A stretch of 64,000 nt of DNA from SKVR01 sp037441525 (GCA_037441525.1 JBBISA010000005.1:46809-110808), one strand, 5' to 3'; shown: positions 1-9,892, numbered from the stretch's first letter. The notes: generated by a model not told the origin, from the letters alone. Translations and numbers: made by a program.

Positions 1-2577
1 GGTTGAAGATAATTATTTTGGTTGAAGTTCCAGTAATGGATCATGGTGTAGGGTAGCCCCAACTGGCTGTCCATCCAAACCAATCTTTGTTTGAGCCAAT
101 TGGTCATCCAGTCAACTTCCTGCTGCCAGGTGTTGCCCACATACCAATTGGGCCAAACCCATGTGCCCAATGTTTTCCACCGTTGAAAATTGCGCGCTTG
201 CGATTCCTGAAGAGTATTGCGGTACTGATTTATCCGCTCCATAAGACGGACATCAGAAAATGCAGTCAGCCTTAAATGACGGTATCTTCGATTGTATGCG
301 GCAGCAAACTTCGGGTCCTGAAACATGCGAATATACCATCCATACATGTATTCTTTCGGGTTTAGTAAGGAATAGTACCACCCCTGAGGTTGCCATCCCT
401 GGTTATAGTTGGCGTTGCCCAACGAAAGGTTAAAGTCCCAGAGAGGGCCAGCCTTTACTTTCCCCTGCCGGTCTTTATAATAGAAACTGCTGAACCTGAA
501 ACCATCAATTTCCTTGCATAATTCGGTAATCAGATGCATATCGATAAATGACTCGGTGTCGACAAAAGCACGATAACCGTTATTAAGATTGAGAAAGTCT
601 GACCCAAACAGGGCAGTTTCTACCGAATCGAGTAAGGCTATCAGGTAATTTCGTTGATGAGAAGTGATGGTTTGTTCATTTGGCCTCACATGAGTAAAGA
701 GATTTCCACGTTTAGTGGTAAATCCAACATCGCCCGGATTCAACCTGTCATAGCTGAATATGTACCCTCCTGAAACTTCGGGGTATTCATTGTGATGTAA
801 TTCCAGTTCATCAACATTAAGTCGTCCTTCCGATATTTTTATCCTTTCGGTAAGCACATATACCCCGTGGTAGTGTGCGTATTGAAGAGCACCGGTACCG
901 CTGTGGAGAAACAATTCAACAAACCGGGTGCGGGGCGAATAATGGCCTGCATCGGTACCAATGGCATAAGACATGGCATTGCGCATAAGTGTTTTATCGG
1001 AATAAGGCCCATGCAACACCCAGTTGTGATCAGCAGGCATTTCGAGCAGCGATTCTTTGCGGTTGCGTCCGTCTTCGAATTGCATGTGAAAACCATACCC
1101 TTTTTTAGGAAACATTTGCGAGCTTGATCCCCTGAGGTCTGCAATTACCCTTGTCTGGACAGCAGGTTGTCCTTTGAAGGCAGTCCTGCCAGACTCCTGC
1201 GCATTATATAAAGTCAAGAAGGCCGGGGTCTTATCGCCAGATGTGATAGGGTTGTTGAATTCGTGCAATATCATTACCGGAAGGTTAGAGGAAAACCCAT
1301 CCATATTGGCGTGGGCCACAGCATAGGTGTTCCCATTTATCTCGCTGGGCAATTTTCCCGGACTAACGGCAATAGCTCTGATATAGGATACTCCTGAAAC
1401 ATTTACCGGCTGGGTATAACGGGTTGATGAATTGGGCATCGGCAGCGTTCCGTTTGTGGTATACCATATCACAGCATCAGGATCGGTTGAAGAGATCTGA
1501 ACCTGAAAAGACTGAGAAAAGATGCCCCCTTCAGGCAACATAGCAGGTGCCGGAGTTATTTCTTTGTAACCTGCTGTGGAATTAACCTTGCCGGGTGTAG
1601 AACGGCCAAAGAAAAACCAGTCGGCTGTATTGCCTGGTTTGCGTCCAAAAGAAATATTGGTTGGTATAAATGTAAGAGGCATTTCATCGATGAGATTTTG
1701 CTGCGGATCGATCAAGAAAACCTGTTCCTGACCTGAGCTGATGCTGAAGTTGGTATGCAGCCCTGTGGAAGGGAAGTAACAATGTGCCGCAGACATGGGT
1801 GCTTCAATTATTCCATCGGGCAACTGCCAGCGCACAGCCAGGTTATCTCCTCCCTCCCCTTCTTTCATCAGGGCCGACATGTAGTAAACTTTTCCGGCTT
1901 CAAGAAAAACAGATGCAGATGCCTGTTGAGGATATTTGAACCACTCCCGCGAATTTGTCCATTCCGGAACTGACGCAATTAGTTTTGCATTTTCGGGCAA
2001 ACTGTCGGTGCTGAGGAAAAGCTGTGAATTATCATCGCCAGCCAGCCAGAACTGGAAATTTCCTGTTTGAGGCGCCCTAAGCCAGGTAAACAAATGCTGA
2101 CCATAGTTGTCGGCAATATTTACAGGTGCCTCAAAAAAACCAGTCAGGGTAGTTACCTCAGTGGGGCTATCAGGAAAACTGGGATGGTTAGTAAGGTTGT
2201 TTACACTGGTGCCGGTAATATTAGAATAGAAAAGCCTTCTTATACCATTAACCATTTGCCCATGCTGTGGTTTGCGGTCTTTGCCCGAAGCCCAAACCAT
2301 CAACACCTCTCCGGGCCGAAGGTAAATCTCAGGGAATACCCATTTGGCGGGCATTTCAGGATTATCAGACAAAGAGTACCCTTGTAAATTTATTATCTGA
2401 TCACCGGCATTGAGCAGCTCTATCCAGTCTTCAAAGGAACCATCGTCATCGGCAATGAAATTCCAGTTAGACGCCATTACCTCATTGATGATGATCTGCC
2501 CCCTGACTTGAAGGTTTGCAGAAGATAAAATTGCAATAACACAAAGCAGCAAATAACGGATTGATTTATTGATCATT
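1..2577 (-). CDS. Secreted CotH-kinase-domain protein, 3' end missing, probable frameshift in signal peptide
   Basis: The reading frame is open from the window edge up to about 2570 on the minus strand, roughly 850 codons, and the C-terminus lies outside the window. Domains in order: a lamin-tail-like domain near the N-terminus (IIINEVMAS, then DWIELLN); a PA14-like region (FQFWLAGDDNSQLFLS, then the YYMSALMKEG stretch); a chitobiase/CHB_HEX-type segment (DPDAVIWYTTNGTLP); then a CotH kinase domain with the family signatures YVLTERIKI and GPLWDFNLSLGN. CotH domains are atypical protein kinases; in Bacteroidota such multidomain proteins are usually secreted, but the substrate cannot be told. 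The ATG at 2577 begins a convincing signal peptide (MINKSIRYLLLCVIAILSS), but that frame hits a stop after 31 codons; the body of the protein is one base out of frame, with the shift near 2518-2523. The first usable start in the body frame would be a GTG at 2543. Domain calls are confident; start and integrity are uncertain. Confidence 0.8.
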
Positions 2578-3195
2578 TTACAGAATTAGTGGTTTAATAA
2601 GCGAAATTAGTGAATATGGGATAGATTTGAATAAGATTTTGCTGTGTTTATTCTTCAACCGGTTTGCTGAAATTACACAACAAACTAAATAGCAGGCCAT
2701 TACTTCAAATAACAAGCAAATTAAATACCTATTGATTTGTGCCGCATTGTTAATTAAATTATGCAGCCCCAGGATGATAGCAGGATAACAAAAAACCGGT
2801 GAGATATTATCTTTACCCGATGCTTGATATACCCTTCAATATTGATCTTTTGAATCCGGCCAAAGAAAAGGATAAAGAATATGAAGAATAATTTTTGGGT
2901 TTTAACCAGAACATTTCTGATGAAAAGTTATTTCAGCAAGAGGTTAAAAATTTTTTATTCTAAAAACAGATGCTTGCAATACAATTAGCTGAAGAAAATT
3001 TTAATATTCACACACAAATTTTCTTTTTCAAAAAAGGGCAATCCATCAACCAATATTTATTATTATCTTCGTTGGCTTTTTAAAACAAACGCCCTGTTAA
3101 ACAACGGTTTCAGCTATTTTGAAGATATAAAATCGATAAACCCACAGGTTTAACAGGCAAATCAATACCTATTAGCTTCTATATATACCAACTTC
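2578..3195. other. Gene-free divergent region between the CotH protein and hemA
   Basis: This AT-rich 618-bp stretch separates a minus-strand and a plus-strand gene. It must hold the promoters for both. The only motif I can point to is TATCTTCG at 3064-3071 on the plus strand, a TTCG variant of the Bacteroidota -7 box, about 125 bases before hemA, with no matching -33 element. A 23-codon ORF at about 2820 has no recognisable product. Nothing else is supported. Confidence 0.4.
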
Positions 3196-4461
3196 ATGCT
3201 TGGAATAACAGGAATAAGTTATAAATCGGCCCCTCTGGAAATAAGGGAAAAATATGCTTTTACTGACGAAGATACTATTGAGTTCTTAAAACAGTTGCAA
3301 ATTGACCCCGATTTGAAGGGAGCTGTCATTCTTTCGACCTGTAACCGTATCGAGATTTATTATCACTTTGAAAAGTGCTGTGCCGAAAGGGTTTCAGATG
3401 CTATTTTCCGCAATCTTACCTTTTTCAAAAAAACCGAACCTGGCCATAAAAGCCATTTCTATACCTATAACGAAGAAGATGCTACTACGCACCTTTTCAG
3501 GGTAATATCAGGGCTCGAATCGTTGGTACTTGGTGAAGACCAGATTGTTACCCAGGTTAAGAACGGTTTCAAAATAAGCCTTGACAATAATTTCAGCAGT
3601 TCAATTCTTACCCGGATGTTCAATAAGGCCTTTGAAGCCGGAAAACGTGTACGCACCGAAACTGCCATAAATCAGGGTTCAGCATCCATAAGCTCAGCTG
3701 CAGTTGAATTGCTTGCCAGAGAATGTCCTGATCTTCAACAAAAGAAAATATTGCTTATCGGCACCGGTGTAATGGGCGAGCTTGCTGCAGTGAATCTGGT
3801 AAAGCGCGAATGTCGGAACCTAACCGTTACCAACCGAACCTTTGCCAAGGCTCAGGAACTGGCTGAAAAACATAAGATTACTGCTTTCCCTTTTGAAAAC
3901 ATTCAGGAACACCTGCAGGATGCTGACATAATACTGGTGGCAACAGGTGCTCAGAATCACCTCATTACCCCAGGCATGATTGGTGAATTTGCGCAAAACA
4001 GCATCAGGGAACAGATGTACGTTGATATTTCCGTACCCCGTAATATTTCCACCGATATTCTGCAATTCCCTGGTGTAAAGCTATTTGCAGTTGATGATCT
4101 GCAGGAGATAGTAAAGGATACCAAAAACAGGCGTAATGAAGCTGTGGCCGAAGCCATGGAGATTATTGGTTTTGTGAAACAGGAATTTCATGACTGGCTT
4201 TGCGTACTCGACCTAACACCATCCATCAAAAAAATACAGCAAAGCATGGATGAAGTAAATCAGACTGAACTGGAAGGCTTTTTACGTATCAACGGAATCA
4301 GTGATAATGAACTTATTGCCCGCTATGCCGAGCATATTTCACGTAAATATTCGCGTCTGTTTATCCGCAATCTTAAGCAGGTTACCGACAACGGCAAACA
4401 TCGCGAATACGTAAATATTGTAAATAAACTCTTCGACATAACAGAAAATGGCCAATCCTGA
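3196..4461 (+). CDS. hemA: Glutamyl-tRNA reductase
   Basis: First committed enzyme of C5-pathway tetrapyrrole synthesis: NADPH-dependent reduction of glutamyl-tRNA(Glu) to glutamate-1-semialdehyde in the cytoplasm. The 421 residues match the family length. Visible signatures are the catalytic cysteine Cys49 in ILSTCNRIEIYY, the substrate-domain motif GLESLVLGEDQIVTQVK, and a Rossmann NADPH site LLIGTGVMGELAAVNL, followed by the C-terminal helical dimerisation region. It opens the heme operon; its last 14 bases overlap the start of hemC, indicating translational coupling. The product is handed to HemL, encoded four genes downstream. The ATG at 3196 gives a normal N-terminus (MLGITGISYKSAPLEIRE). 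Confidence 0.97.
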   Translation: MLGITGISYKSAPLEIREKYAFTDEDTIEFLKQLQIDPDLKGAVILSTCNRIEIYYHFEKCCAERVSDAIFRNLTFFKKTEPGHKSHFYTYNEEDATTHLFRVISGLESLVLGEDQIVTQVKNGFKISLDNNFSSSILTRMFNKAFEAGKRVRTETAINQGSASISSAAVELLARECPDLQQKKILLIGTGVMGELAAVNLVKRECRNLTVTNRTFAKAQELAEKHKITAFPFENIQEHLQDADIILVATGAQNHLITPGMIGEFAQNSIREQMYVDISVPRNISTDILQFPGVKLFAVDDLQEIVKDTKNRRNEAVAEAMEIIGFVKQEFHDWLCVLDLTPSIKKIQQSMDEVNQTELEGFLRINGISDNELIARYAEHISRKYSRLFIRNLKQVTDNGKHREYVNIVNKLFDITENGQS

Positions 4462-5392
4462 CAAGCTTACCATTGGTACCCGGGGCAGCCAGTTGGCTTT
4501 ATACCAGGCAAACAAGGTTAAGGATGTGCTGGAGCAAAAATTTCCCCAATTAATTGTAGAGCTTAAAATCATTAAAACCAGGGGCGACAAGATACTCGAT
4601 GTAGCCCTTTCGAAAATCGGTGACAAAGGACTCTTCACCAAAGAACTTGAGGTTGAACTAATTTATGGCACCATCGATCTGGCAGTCCATAGTTTAAAGG
4701 ATCTTCCCACACGTTTCCCCGATGGGCTAATCCTGGGCGGAGTGCTTCCACGGGGTGAATACCGTGATGCGCTCATTCATATTAACGGAAAAAAATTCAA
4801 TGAACTCGATGAAACCGATGTTGTAGCCACTTCGAGCCTTCGAAGGCGTGCACAACTTCTCCTTCATAATCCTGCCCTTAAAATAGTCGACATTAGAGGC
4901 AATGTAAACACCCGCCTGCAAAAAATGAAAGATGGGCATTGCACTGCCATGATAATGGCGGCAGCCGGCCTTCAGCGACTGGGGTTGGATGAATATATCA
5001 CCGAAATTCTTCAAGCCGGGCAGTTTATCCCCGCTGTGAGCCAGGGAGCCATAGCCATACAGATAAGGGAGAATGATGCATATACATCCCGGCTGATTGA
5101 GGCAATAAACCATGCCCCAACATTATTGGCTGCAGAAGCCGAACGCACATTCCTTCGTATGTTGGAGGGAGGTTGCCAGGTGCCCATTGGTTGCTATTCG
5201 AGCCTGACGAACGGCCGGTTTTTTATGAAGGGATTTGTTTCCAATCTTGATGGTTCGGTGTGGCTGGAACAACAGGTTGACGGGACACCAGAAGAAAGCC
5301 AGCTTTCAGCTCAAAAACTTGCACAGGCACTCATTGAAAAAGGATCAAAAAAAATCCTTGACGAAATCAGAGATCAAAATAAAACCCATTGA
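4448..5392 (+). CDS. hemC: Porphobilinogen deaminase (hydroxymethylbilane synthase)
   Basis: Polymerises four porphobilinogen molecules into hydroxymethylbilane, using a covalently bound dipyrromethane cofactor. In the 314-residue product the cofactor cysteine is Cys243 in LEGGCQVPIGCYS and the catalytic aspartate is Asp85 in AVHSLKDLPT. The N-terminal RGSQLALYQA and the arginine cluster ATSSLRRRAQLL are also typical. The start lies inside the end of hemA (14-nt overlap) and the stop shares a base with the hemD ATG, so the three genes are almost certainly cotranscribed and coupled. Confidence 0.97.
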   Translation: MANPDKLTIGTRGSQLALYQANKVKDVLEQKFPQLIVELKIIKTRGDKILDVALSKIGDKGLFTKELEVELIYGTIDLAVHSLKDLPTRFPDGLILGGVLPRGEYRDALIHINGKKFNELDETDVVATSSLRRRAQLLLHNPALKIVDIRGNVNTRLQKMKDGHCTAMIMAAAGLQRLGLDEYITEILQAGQFIPAVSQGAIAIQIRENDAYTSRLIEAINHAPTLLAAEAERTFLRMLEGGCQVPIGCYSSLTNGRFFMKGFVSNLDGSVWLEQQVDGTPEESQLSAQKLAQALIEKGSKKILDEIRDQNKTH

Positions 5393-6150
5393 TGGAAAGC
5401 AGGATTGTGATAACCACCCAACCGGCAGACCAGGCAGGCGAAATGCTTCAACGGCTCAGGGAAGCAGGCTTTCATTCCTTTAACCTGCCCATGATCGAAA
5501 CCCGGAATCTGTATTTGCCACCCGGTGAGCTGCAGAAACTTATCACAAGTTTCGACCCCGATTGGCTGGTTTTCACCAGTAAAAATGGAGTCAGGGGATT
5601 TTTCGCAAATCTTTCCAATATACATACATCGCTTTCCTTTATGGCACACAGAAAATTTGCGGTAGTGGGTAAATCGACCAGCCATGAACTCGAAAAACTT
5701 GGTTTTACTCCCCACTTTGTGAACCCGGGAAATGATGGTCAATCTCTGGCTCAGAATCTATTATCTTTAATAAACCCGGAAAGCAGACTGTTACTTGCCC
5801 TGGGTACTTTGGCGCCAAACCTGCTTATAAACAAGCTTTCAGAAAAAGCAACTGTCAAAAGGATTGATGTTTACGAAACAGTTGCGGCCAGGGAATTTGA
5901 TACCGGATTATCGGACATGATCAGAAAGGAGACAGTGCAACTGATAATGTTCACATCGCCATCGGGTTTTGACGTTTTCCAGACAATCTTTCCTGATTGC
6001 AGAAATATTCCTTTTGGAGCTATTGGCAACACTACAGCAGCAGCAATCAGATCAAAAGGGTACAATCCTGCGGTGGTGCCCTGCGAGCCCAATCTGGAAG
6101 CGATGGTGAACGCAATAAAAAAATTTTTCGATTCTGATCCATTCCATTAA
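5392..6150 (+). CDS. hemD: Uroporphyrinogen-III synthase
   Basis: Closes and inverts ring D of hydroxymethylbilane to give uroporphyrinogen III. The family has little sequence conservation, but the product (252 residues from this start) has the expected two-lobed pattern: an N-terminal RIVITTQPADQAGEMLQRL strand-helix, FTSKNGVRGFF, the linker AVVGKSTSHELEKLGF and a second lobe with MFTSPSGFDVF and GAIGNTTAAAIRSKG. I chose the ATG at 5392, which overlaps the hemC stop by one base (TGATG); a TTG at 5389 would add one residue. Position between hemC and hemB supports the call strongly. Confidence 0.92.
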   Translation: MESRIVITTQPADQAGEMLQRLREAGFHSFNLPMIETRNLYLPPGELQKLITSFDPDWLVFTSKNGVRGFFANLSNIHTSLSFMAHRKFAVVGKSTSHELEKLGFTPHFVNPGNDGQSLAQNLLSLINPESRLLLALGTLAPNLLINKLSEKATVKRIDVYETVAAREFDTGLSDMIRKETVQLIMFTSPSGFDVFQTIFPDCRNIPFGAIGNTTAAAIRSKGYNPAVVPCEPNLEAMVNAIKKFFDSDPFH

Positions 6151-6184
6151 TTTCGTGTATTGAGCCAATAAAAAATCTAACAAT

Positions 6185-7171
6185 ATGTATTTTCCTAACA
6201 CACGATTGAGAAGACTGCGCGCCAACCCTACCATAAGGGCAATGGTGAATGAAACCACCGTTTCGCTTGATAATCTTGTGATGCCCCTTTTTGCATGCAC
6301 AGGCCAGAACGTAAAAAACCCCATAGGGTCTATGCCGGGCAATTATCAGATGTCGGTTGATGTGCTGGTAAAAGAATGTACGGAACTTTTCAGTCTCGGC
6401 ATTAAATCGGTTTTGCTTTTCGGTATTCCGGCCACCAAAGATGAGCATGGTCATGTTGCCACAGATGAAAATGCCATTATACCAACATCTATAAGGGCCA
6501 TAAAAAAGGCCCTGCCAGAAATGTATATTATTGCCGATGTATGCAACTGCGAGTATACCACCCATGGGCATTGCGGAACCATTGTCAACAACGATGTGGC
6601 TAACGATCCAACGCTTAAAACCCTGGCTTCACAGGCATTGGCTTTTGCCAGGGCCGGGGTGGATATGGTTGCCCCCAGCGATATGATGGACGGACGGGTG
6701 GTGTATATACGTGAATCGCTCGACGAAGAAGGCTTTACCAATATCCCCATAATGGCTTACTCGGCAAAATTTGCCTCAGCATTTTATGGCCCCTTCAGAG
6801 AAGCTGCCGAAAGCGCCCCAAAATTTGGCGACCGCAAAACCTACCAGATGAACCCGGCCAACAGCAACGAAGCCATGCGCGAAATTGAACTTGATATTGA
6901 GGAAGGGGCCGACATTGTAATGGTAAAACCCGCCCTTTCCTATCTCGATGTTATTCGCCGGGCAAAAGAGACCTTTAACATTCCTATAGCGGCCTATAAT
7001 GTAAGTGGTGAATTTTCGATGGTGAAGGCTGCCGCAGCCAATGGCTGGATAGATGAAGAGCGTATTACACGTGAGATTCTCCTTTCCATACGTCGTGCCG
7101 GTGCCGATATTATCCTTACTTATCATGCCAAAGACATAGCAAAATGGCTGAAGGGAGAAAAAAGTTTTTAA
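6185..7171 (+). CDS. hemB: Porphobilinogen synthase (delta-aminolevulinate dehydratase)
   Basis: Condenses two 5-aminolevulinate molecules to porphobilinogen. The 328-residue protein shows the two Schiff-base lysines, Lys195 in AYSAKFASAFYGPFREAA and Lys248 in VMVKPALSYLDVI. It also has the cysteine-rich zinc site Cys120, Cys122 and Cys130 in DVCNCEYTTHGHCG, so it belongs to the zinc-dependent group. Between hemD and this start is a 34-nt gap; TAATTTCG at 6148-6155, overlapping the hemD stop, resembles a -7 box and could give a secondary promoter, but this is weak. Part of the heme operon. Confidence 0.97.
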   Translation: MYFPNTRLRRLRANPTIRAMVNETTVSLDNLVMPLFACTGQNVKNPIGSMPGNYQMSVDVLVKECTELFSLGIKSVLLFGIPATKDEHGHVATDENAIIPTSIRAIKKALPEMYIIADVCNCEYTTHGHCGTIVNNDVANDPTLKTLASQALAFARAGVDMVAPSDMMDGRVVYIRESLDEEGFTNIPIMAYSAKFASAFYGPFREAAESAPKFGDRKTYQMNPANSNEAMREIELDIEEGADIVMVKPALSYLDVIRRAKETFNIPIAAYNVSGEFSMVKAAAANGWIDEERITREILLSIRRAGADIILTYHAKDIAKWLKGEKSF

Positions 7172-7210
7172 GTTTTGCACCCGATTTATCAATAGAAGAA
7201 ACCCAGAAAT

Positions 7211-8500
7211 ATGAACTTTACCAACAGTATAAACGAATTTAACCGGGCCAAACAATCCATTCCCGGAGGGGTTAACTCACCGGCAAGGGCTTTCCGCAGT
7301 GTGGGCGGAAATCCCGTTTTTATTGCCAAAGCCAAAGGATCGCGCATGTGGGATATTGATGGAAACGAATACATCGACTATGTTTCGTCGTGGGGCCCCA
7401 TGATAGTTGGACATGCTGATGAAAGGGTTATAAATGCCATAGTTGAAGCTGCACATCGGGGTACAAGTTACGGCGCCCCCACAGTAGGCGAAACAGAAAT
7501 GGCCGAACAGATAAAAAGGATGAAACCATCGATGGAAATTGTGCGCATGGTGAATTCGGGCACCGAAGCAACCATGAGTGCACTTCGCCTTGCCCGCGGT
7601 TATACCGGCCGCGATAAATTTATCAAGTTCGAGGGTTGTTATCATGGCCATGCCGACAGCTTCCTGATAAAAGCCGGGTCAGGCGCACTGACCCTCGGCC
7701 TGCCCGACAGCCCCGGCGTAACCAAAGGCACTGCTCAGGATACTATTACTGCCCGTTACAATGATATTAATCAGGTGGTTTCACTGTTTGAAAAATTTGG
7801 AAATGAAATTGCAGCGGTGATACTTGAGCCTGTTGTTGGAAACATGGGTGTGGTAATTCCTGATATGGATTTTCTGCAAAGTTTACGCACACTCACCCAG
7901 AAATATGGGGTTTTGCTGATTTTCGATGAAGTAATGACCGGGTTCAGGCTGGCCAAAGGAGGTGCCCAGGAATATTTTGGTATTACCCCCGATATTACCT
8001 GTCTGGGTAAGATAATTGGCGGAGGACTGCCCGTTGGTGCCTATGGCGGGCCGAAACACATCATGGAGAAACTTGCCCCCGCCGGGCCCGTTTATCAGGC
8101 CGGAACCCTTTCAGGAAACCCACTGGCCATGGCAGCCGGTCTTGCCACCCTAAAAATTATTGACGAAACGCCCAATTTCCACCAAGACCTTGAGCAAATG
8201 TCGGCTATGCTTGAGGCCGGATTCCGGAAAAACCTGGAAATTACGGGCCATAAAGGAGTTGTAAACCGGGTTGGATCGATGATAACCCTTTTCTTCACCA
8301 ACCGCCCACAGGTTAAATCGTTCGACGATGCCAGCACATCTGATACAGCAAAATTTGGCAGATATTTCCATGCATTGCTTAAAGAAGGGGTTTACATGCC
8401 TCCAAGCCAATACGAGGCCGCCTTTGTTCCAGCCTGCATTACCCATGCTGATATTGAAAAAACCATTGCTGCAAGTTTAAAAGCGATGCGAGGGATTTGA
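7211..8500 (+). CDS. hemL: Glutamate-1-semialdehyde 2,1-aminomutase
   Basis: PLP enzyme that converts the HemA product glutamate-1-semialdehyde to 5-aminolevulinate, the substrate of HemB. The 429 residues carry the PLP lysine Lys267 (CLGKIIGGGLPVGAYGG), the cofactor-binding aspartate in LIFDEVMTGFR, the motif VNSGTEATMSALRLARG and the characteristic AGTLSGNPLAMAAGL that separates aminomutases from related aminotransferases. It lies 39 nt after hemB. Having hemA and hemL in one operon shows that this organism uses the C5 rather than the Shemin pathway. Confidence 0.97.
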   Translation: MNFTNSINEFNRAKQSIPGGVNSPARAFRSVGGNPVFIAKAKGSRMWDIDGNEYIDYVSSWGPMIVGHADERVINAIVEAAHRGTSYGAPTVGETEMAEQIKRMKPSMEIVRMVNSGTEATMSALRLARGYTGRDKFIKFEGCYHGHADSFLIKAGSGALTLGLPDSPGVTKGTAQDTITARYNDINQVVSLFEKFGNEIAAVILEPVVGNMGVVIPDMDFLQSLRTLTQKYGVLLIFDEVMTGFRLAKGGAQEYFGITPDITCLGKIIGGGLPVGAYGGPKHIMEKLAPAGPVYQAGTLSGNPLAMAAGLATLKIIDETPNFHQDLEQMSAMLEAGFRKNLEITGHKGVVNRVGSMITLFFTNRPQVKSFDDASTSDTAKFGRYFHALLKEGVYMPPSQYEAAFVPACITHADIEKTIAASLKAMRGI

Positions 8501-8532
8501 CGGCAGAATATAGTGGACTGGAGACAGAGAAC

Positions 8533-8692
8533 AGAAGACCGAAGAAGGAAGATATAAGGCTTAAGTCAGGTTCAATTGTAAGTCGGGATGGGAGCTGCAA
8601 GTCCCGCCCTGACCAACTCAAAACCCGATACCCAGTACCCGCAACCCGAAACCCGATACCCGATACCTATTTTTCAACCTAATTTACCTTTC
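8533..8692 (+). repeat. Interspersed repeat R1: hairpin followed by a C-rich ACCCGAT-like tail
   Basis: Fills most of the hemL-hemE gap. It begins with AGAAGACCGAAGAA and GAAGATATAAGG, then an inverted repeat GTCAGG (8565-8570) / CCTGAC (8608-8613), then a low-complexity tail built of ACCCGATACCC/ACCCGAAACCC units up to about 8665. The same modules in the same order occur after hemE (R2, about 9737-9892), and a tail-only copy in inverse orientation lies before pepT. The upstream in-frame extension of hemE (from 8588) is entirely made of this repeat and should not be read as protein. Confidence 0.7.
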
Positions 8693-9721
8693 ATGTCAAA
8701 TATATTTCTCGATACTTTACAAGGAAAGCCTACATCGCGGCCGCCGGTTTGGTTCATGCGTCAGGCAGGCAGAGTGCTTCCGTCATATAATGCCCTAAAA
8801 GAAAAATATACCTTCTGGCAGCTCATGAAAGACCCCGATTTGGCGGCCAGGGTTACCTTGCTTCCGGTAAATGATTTGGGGGTAGATGCAGCCATCCTTT
8901 TCTCCGACATCCTTGTAATACCCTATGCCATGGGAATGGGGCTCGATTTTACAGATAATGGCCCTGTATTTGACCAGCCCCTGAAGAATTTAGCTGAACC
9001 ATTAAAAAACTTCCATCCCGACCCATCAAAACTCGATTATATTTACAAGGCCATTGACCGGATAGTTGAAACACCAGGCAATACCGCTCCATTAATTGGA
9101 TTCTGTGGAGCCCCCCTTACAGTGATGTTGTTTATGATACAGGGATTGGGCACCAAATCGAATTTTTCAGATGCAGAAAAATTCTTTTTTAAAGAAAAAG
9201 CACTTACCCGTAAAATGGCAGAAGCGGTAACCGAATTAACTGTCAAATATGCCCTCCAACAGGTAAAGCATGGCGTTTCGGCTTTTCAGTTGTTCGACAC
9301 ACATGCAGGGAGTATCCCATTTACATGGTATAAGGAGTTGTTTATGCCATCAGTAAAAAAAATCGCCGATGCAGTAAGACAAACCGGAACCCCATTCATA
9401 TTTTTTCCAAAAGGAATTGGTGCAGGAATAAGCTCAATGAATCATGATGTCTGCGATTTTCTGAGTATCGACTGGCAAACCGATTTGTTTACCGCCCGCG
9501 AAATGGTTGATAAAAACGTGGGTTTGCAGGGAAACCTCGATCCCCGTGTATTATTTGCCCATACTGAAACCATCCGTAAAGAGCTCTTCAAATTCATCCC
9601 TTTCCACACGAAGGAAAATAAATGGATATTCAACCTGGGTCACGGGCTTGTTCCAGGTATCCCTGTTGAGAACGTAAAGTTTGTAATTGATTTTGTGAAG
9701 CAGGTGCATTGGGAAGGTTAG
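8693..9721 (+). CDS. hemE: Uroporphyrinogen decarboxylase
   Basis: Decarboxylates the four acetate side chains of uroporphyrinogen III to give coproporphyrinogen III. The product is 342 residues, the normal family length, from the ATG at 8693 (MSNIFLDTLQGKP). Motifs: PPVWFMRQAGR with the conserved arginines of the active-site cleft, DLGVDAAILFSDILV with the catalytic aspartate, GFCGAPLTVMLF, and NLGHGLVPGIPVENVK. An in-frame start at 8588 exists but adds only translated repeat sequence (TQYPQPETRYPIPI). The gene is separated from hemL by 192 nt and from hemN by 202 nt, both filled by related repeats, so its coupling to its neighbours is looser than for the upstream genes. Confidence 0.97.
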   Translation: MSNIFLDTLQGKPTSRPPVWFMRQAGRVLPSYNALKEKYTFWQLMKDPDLAARVTLLPVNDLGVDAAILFSDILVIPYAMGMGLDFTDNGPVFDQPLKNLAEPLKNFHPDPSKLDYIYKAIDRIVETPGNTAPLIGFCGAPLTVMLFMIQGLGTKSNFSDAEKFFFKEKALTRKMAEAVTELTVKYALQQVKHGVSAFQLFDTHAGSIPFTWYKELFMPSVKKIADAVRQTGTPFIFFPKGIGAGISSMNHDVCDFLSIDWQTDLFTAREMVDKNVGLQGNLDPRVLFAHTETIRKELFKFIPFHTKENKWIFNLGHGLVPGIPVENVKFVIDFVKQVHWEG

Positions 9722-9736
9722 ATTTTTGAAAGAAAA

Positions 9737-9892
9737 CTGAAGACCGAAGAATGAAGATATAAGGTGGAAGTCAAATTCATTTTTAAGTCAGGACGTGAGC
9801 CACAAACCTCGCCCTGACCAACCCGAAACCCAATACCCCACACCTGATACCCGAAACCCGATACCCTACACCTGATACCCGAAACCCTATTT
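9737..9892 (+). repeat. Interspersed repeat R2, second copy of the hairpin/C-rich element
   Basis: Lies between hemE and hemN. It shares the module order with R1: GAAGACCGAAGAATGAAGATATAAGG-like lead, inverted repeat GTCAGG (9787-9792) / CCTGAC (9813-9818), then ACCCGAAACCC, ATACCC and ACACCTGATACCC units in a degenerate tandem tail. The loop sequence has diverged from R1 but the GTCAGG/CCTGAC stem and the CCTGACCAAC that follows are kept, suggesting the hairpin matters or that the copies are fairly recent. Confidence 0.65.

Noticed and set aside
839..1144. Two opposed 86-101-codon ORFs inside the first gene
   Set aside because: Both lie in other frames of the long CotH-kinase reading frame and show no family features.
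8620..8665. C-rich tandem tail as a CRISPR array
   Set aside because: Units are 7-8 nt, degenerate and contiguous with no spacers.
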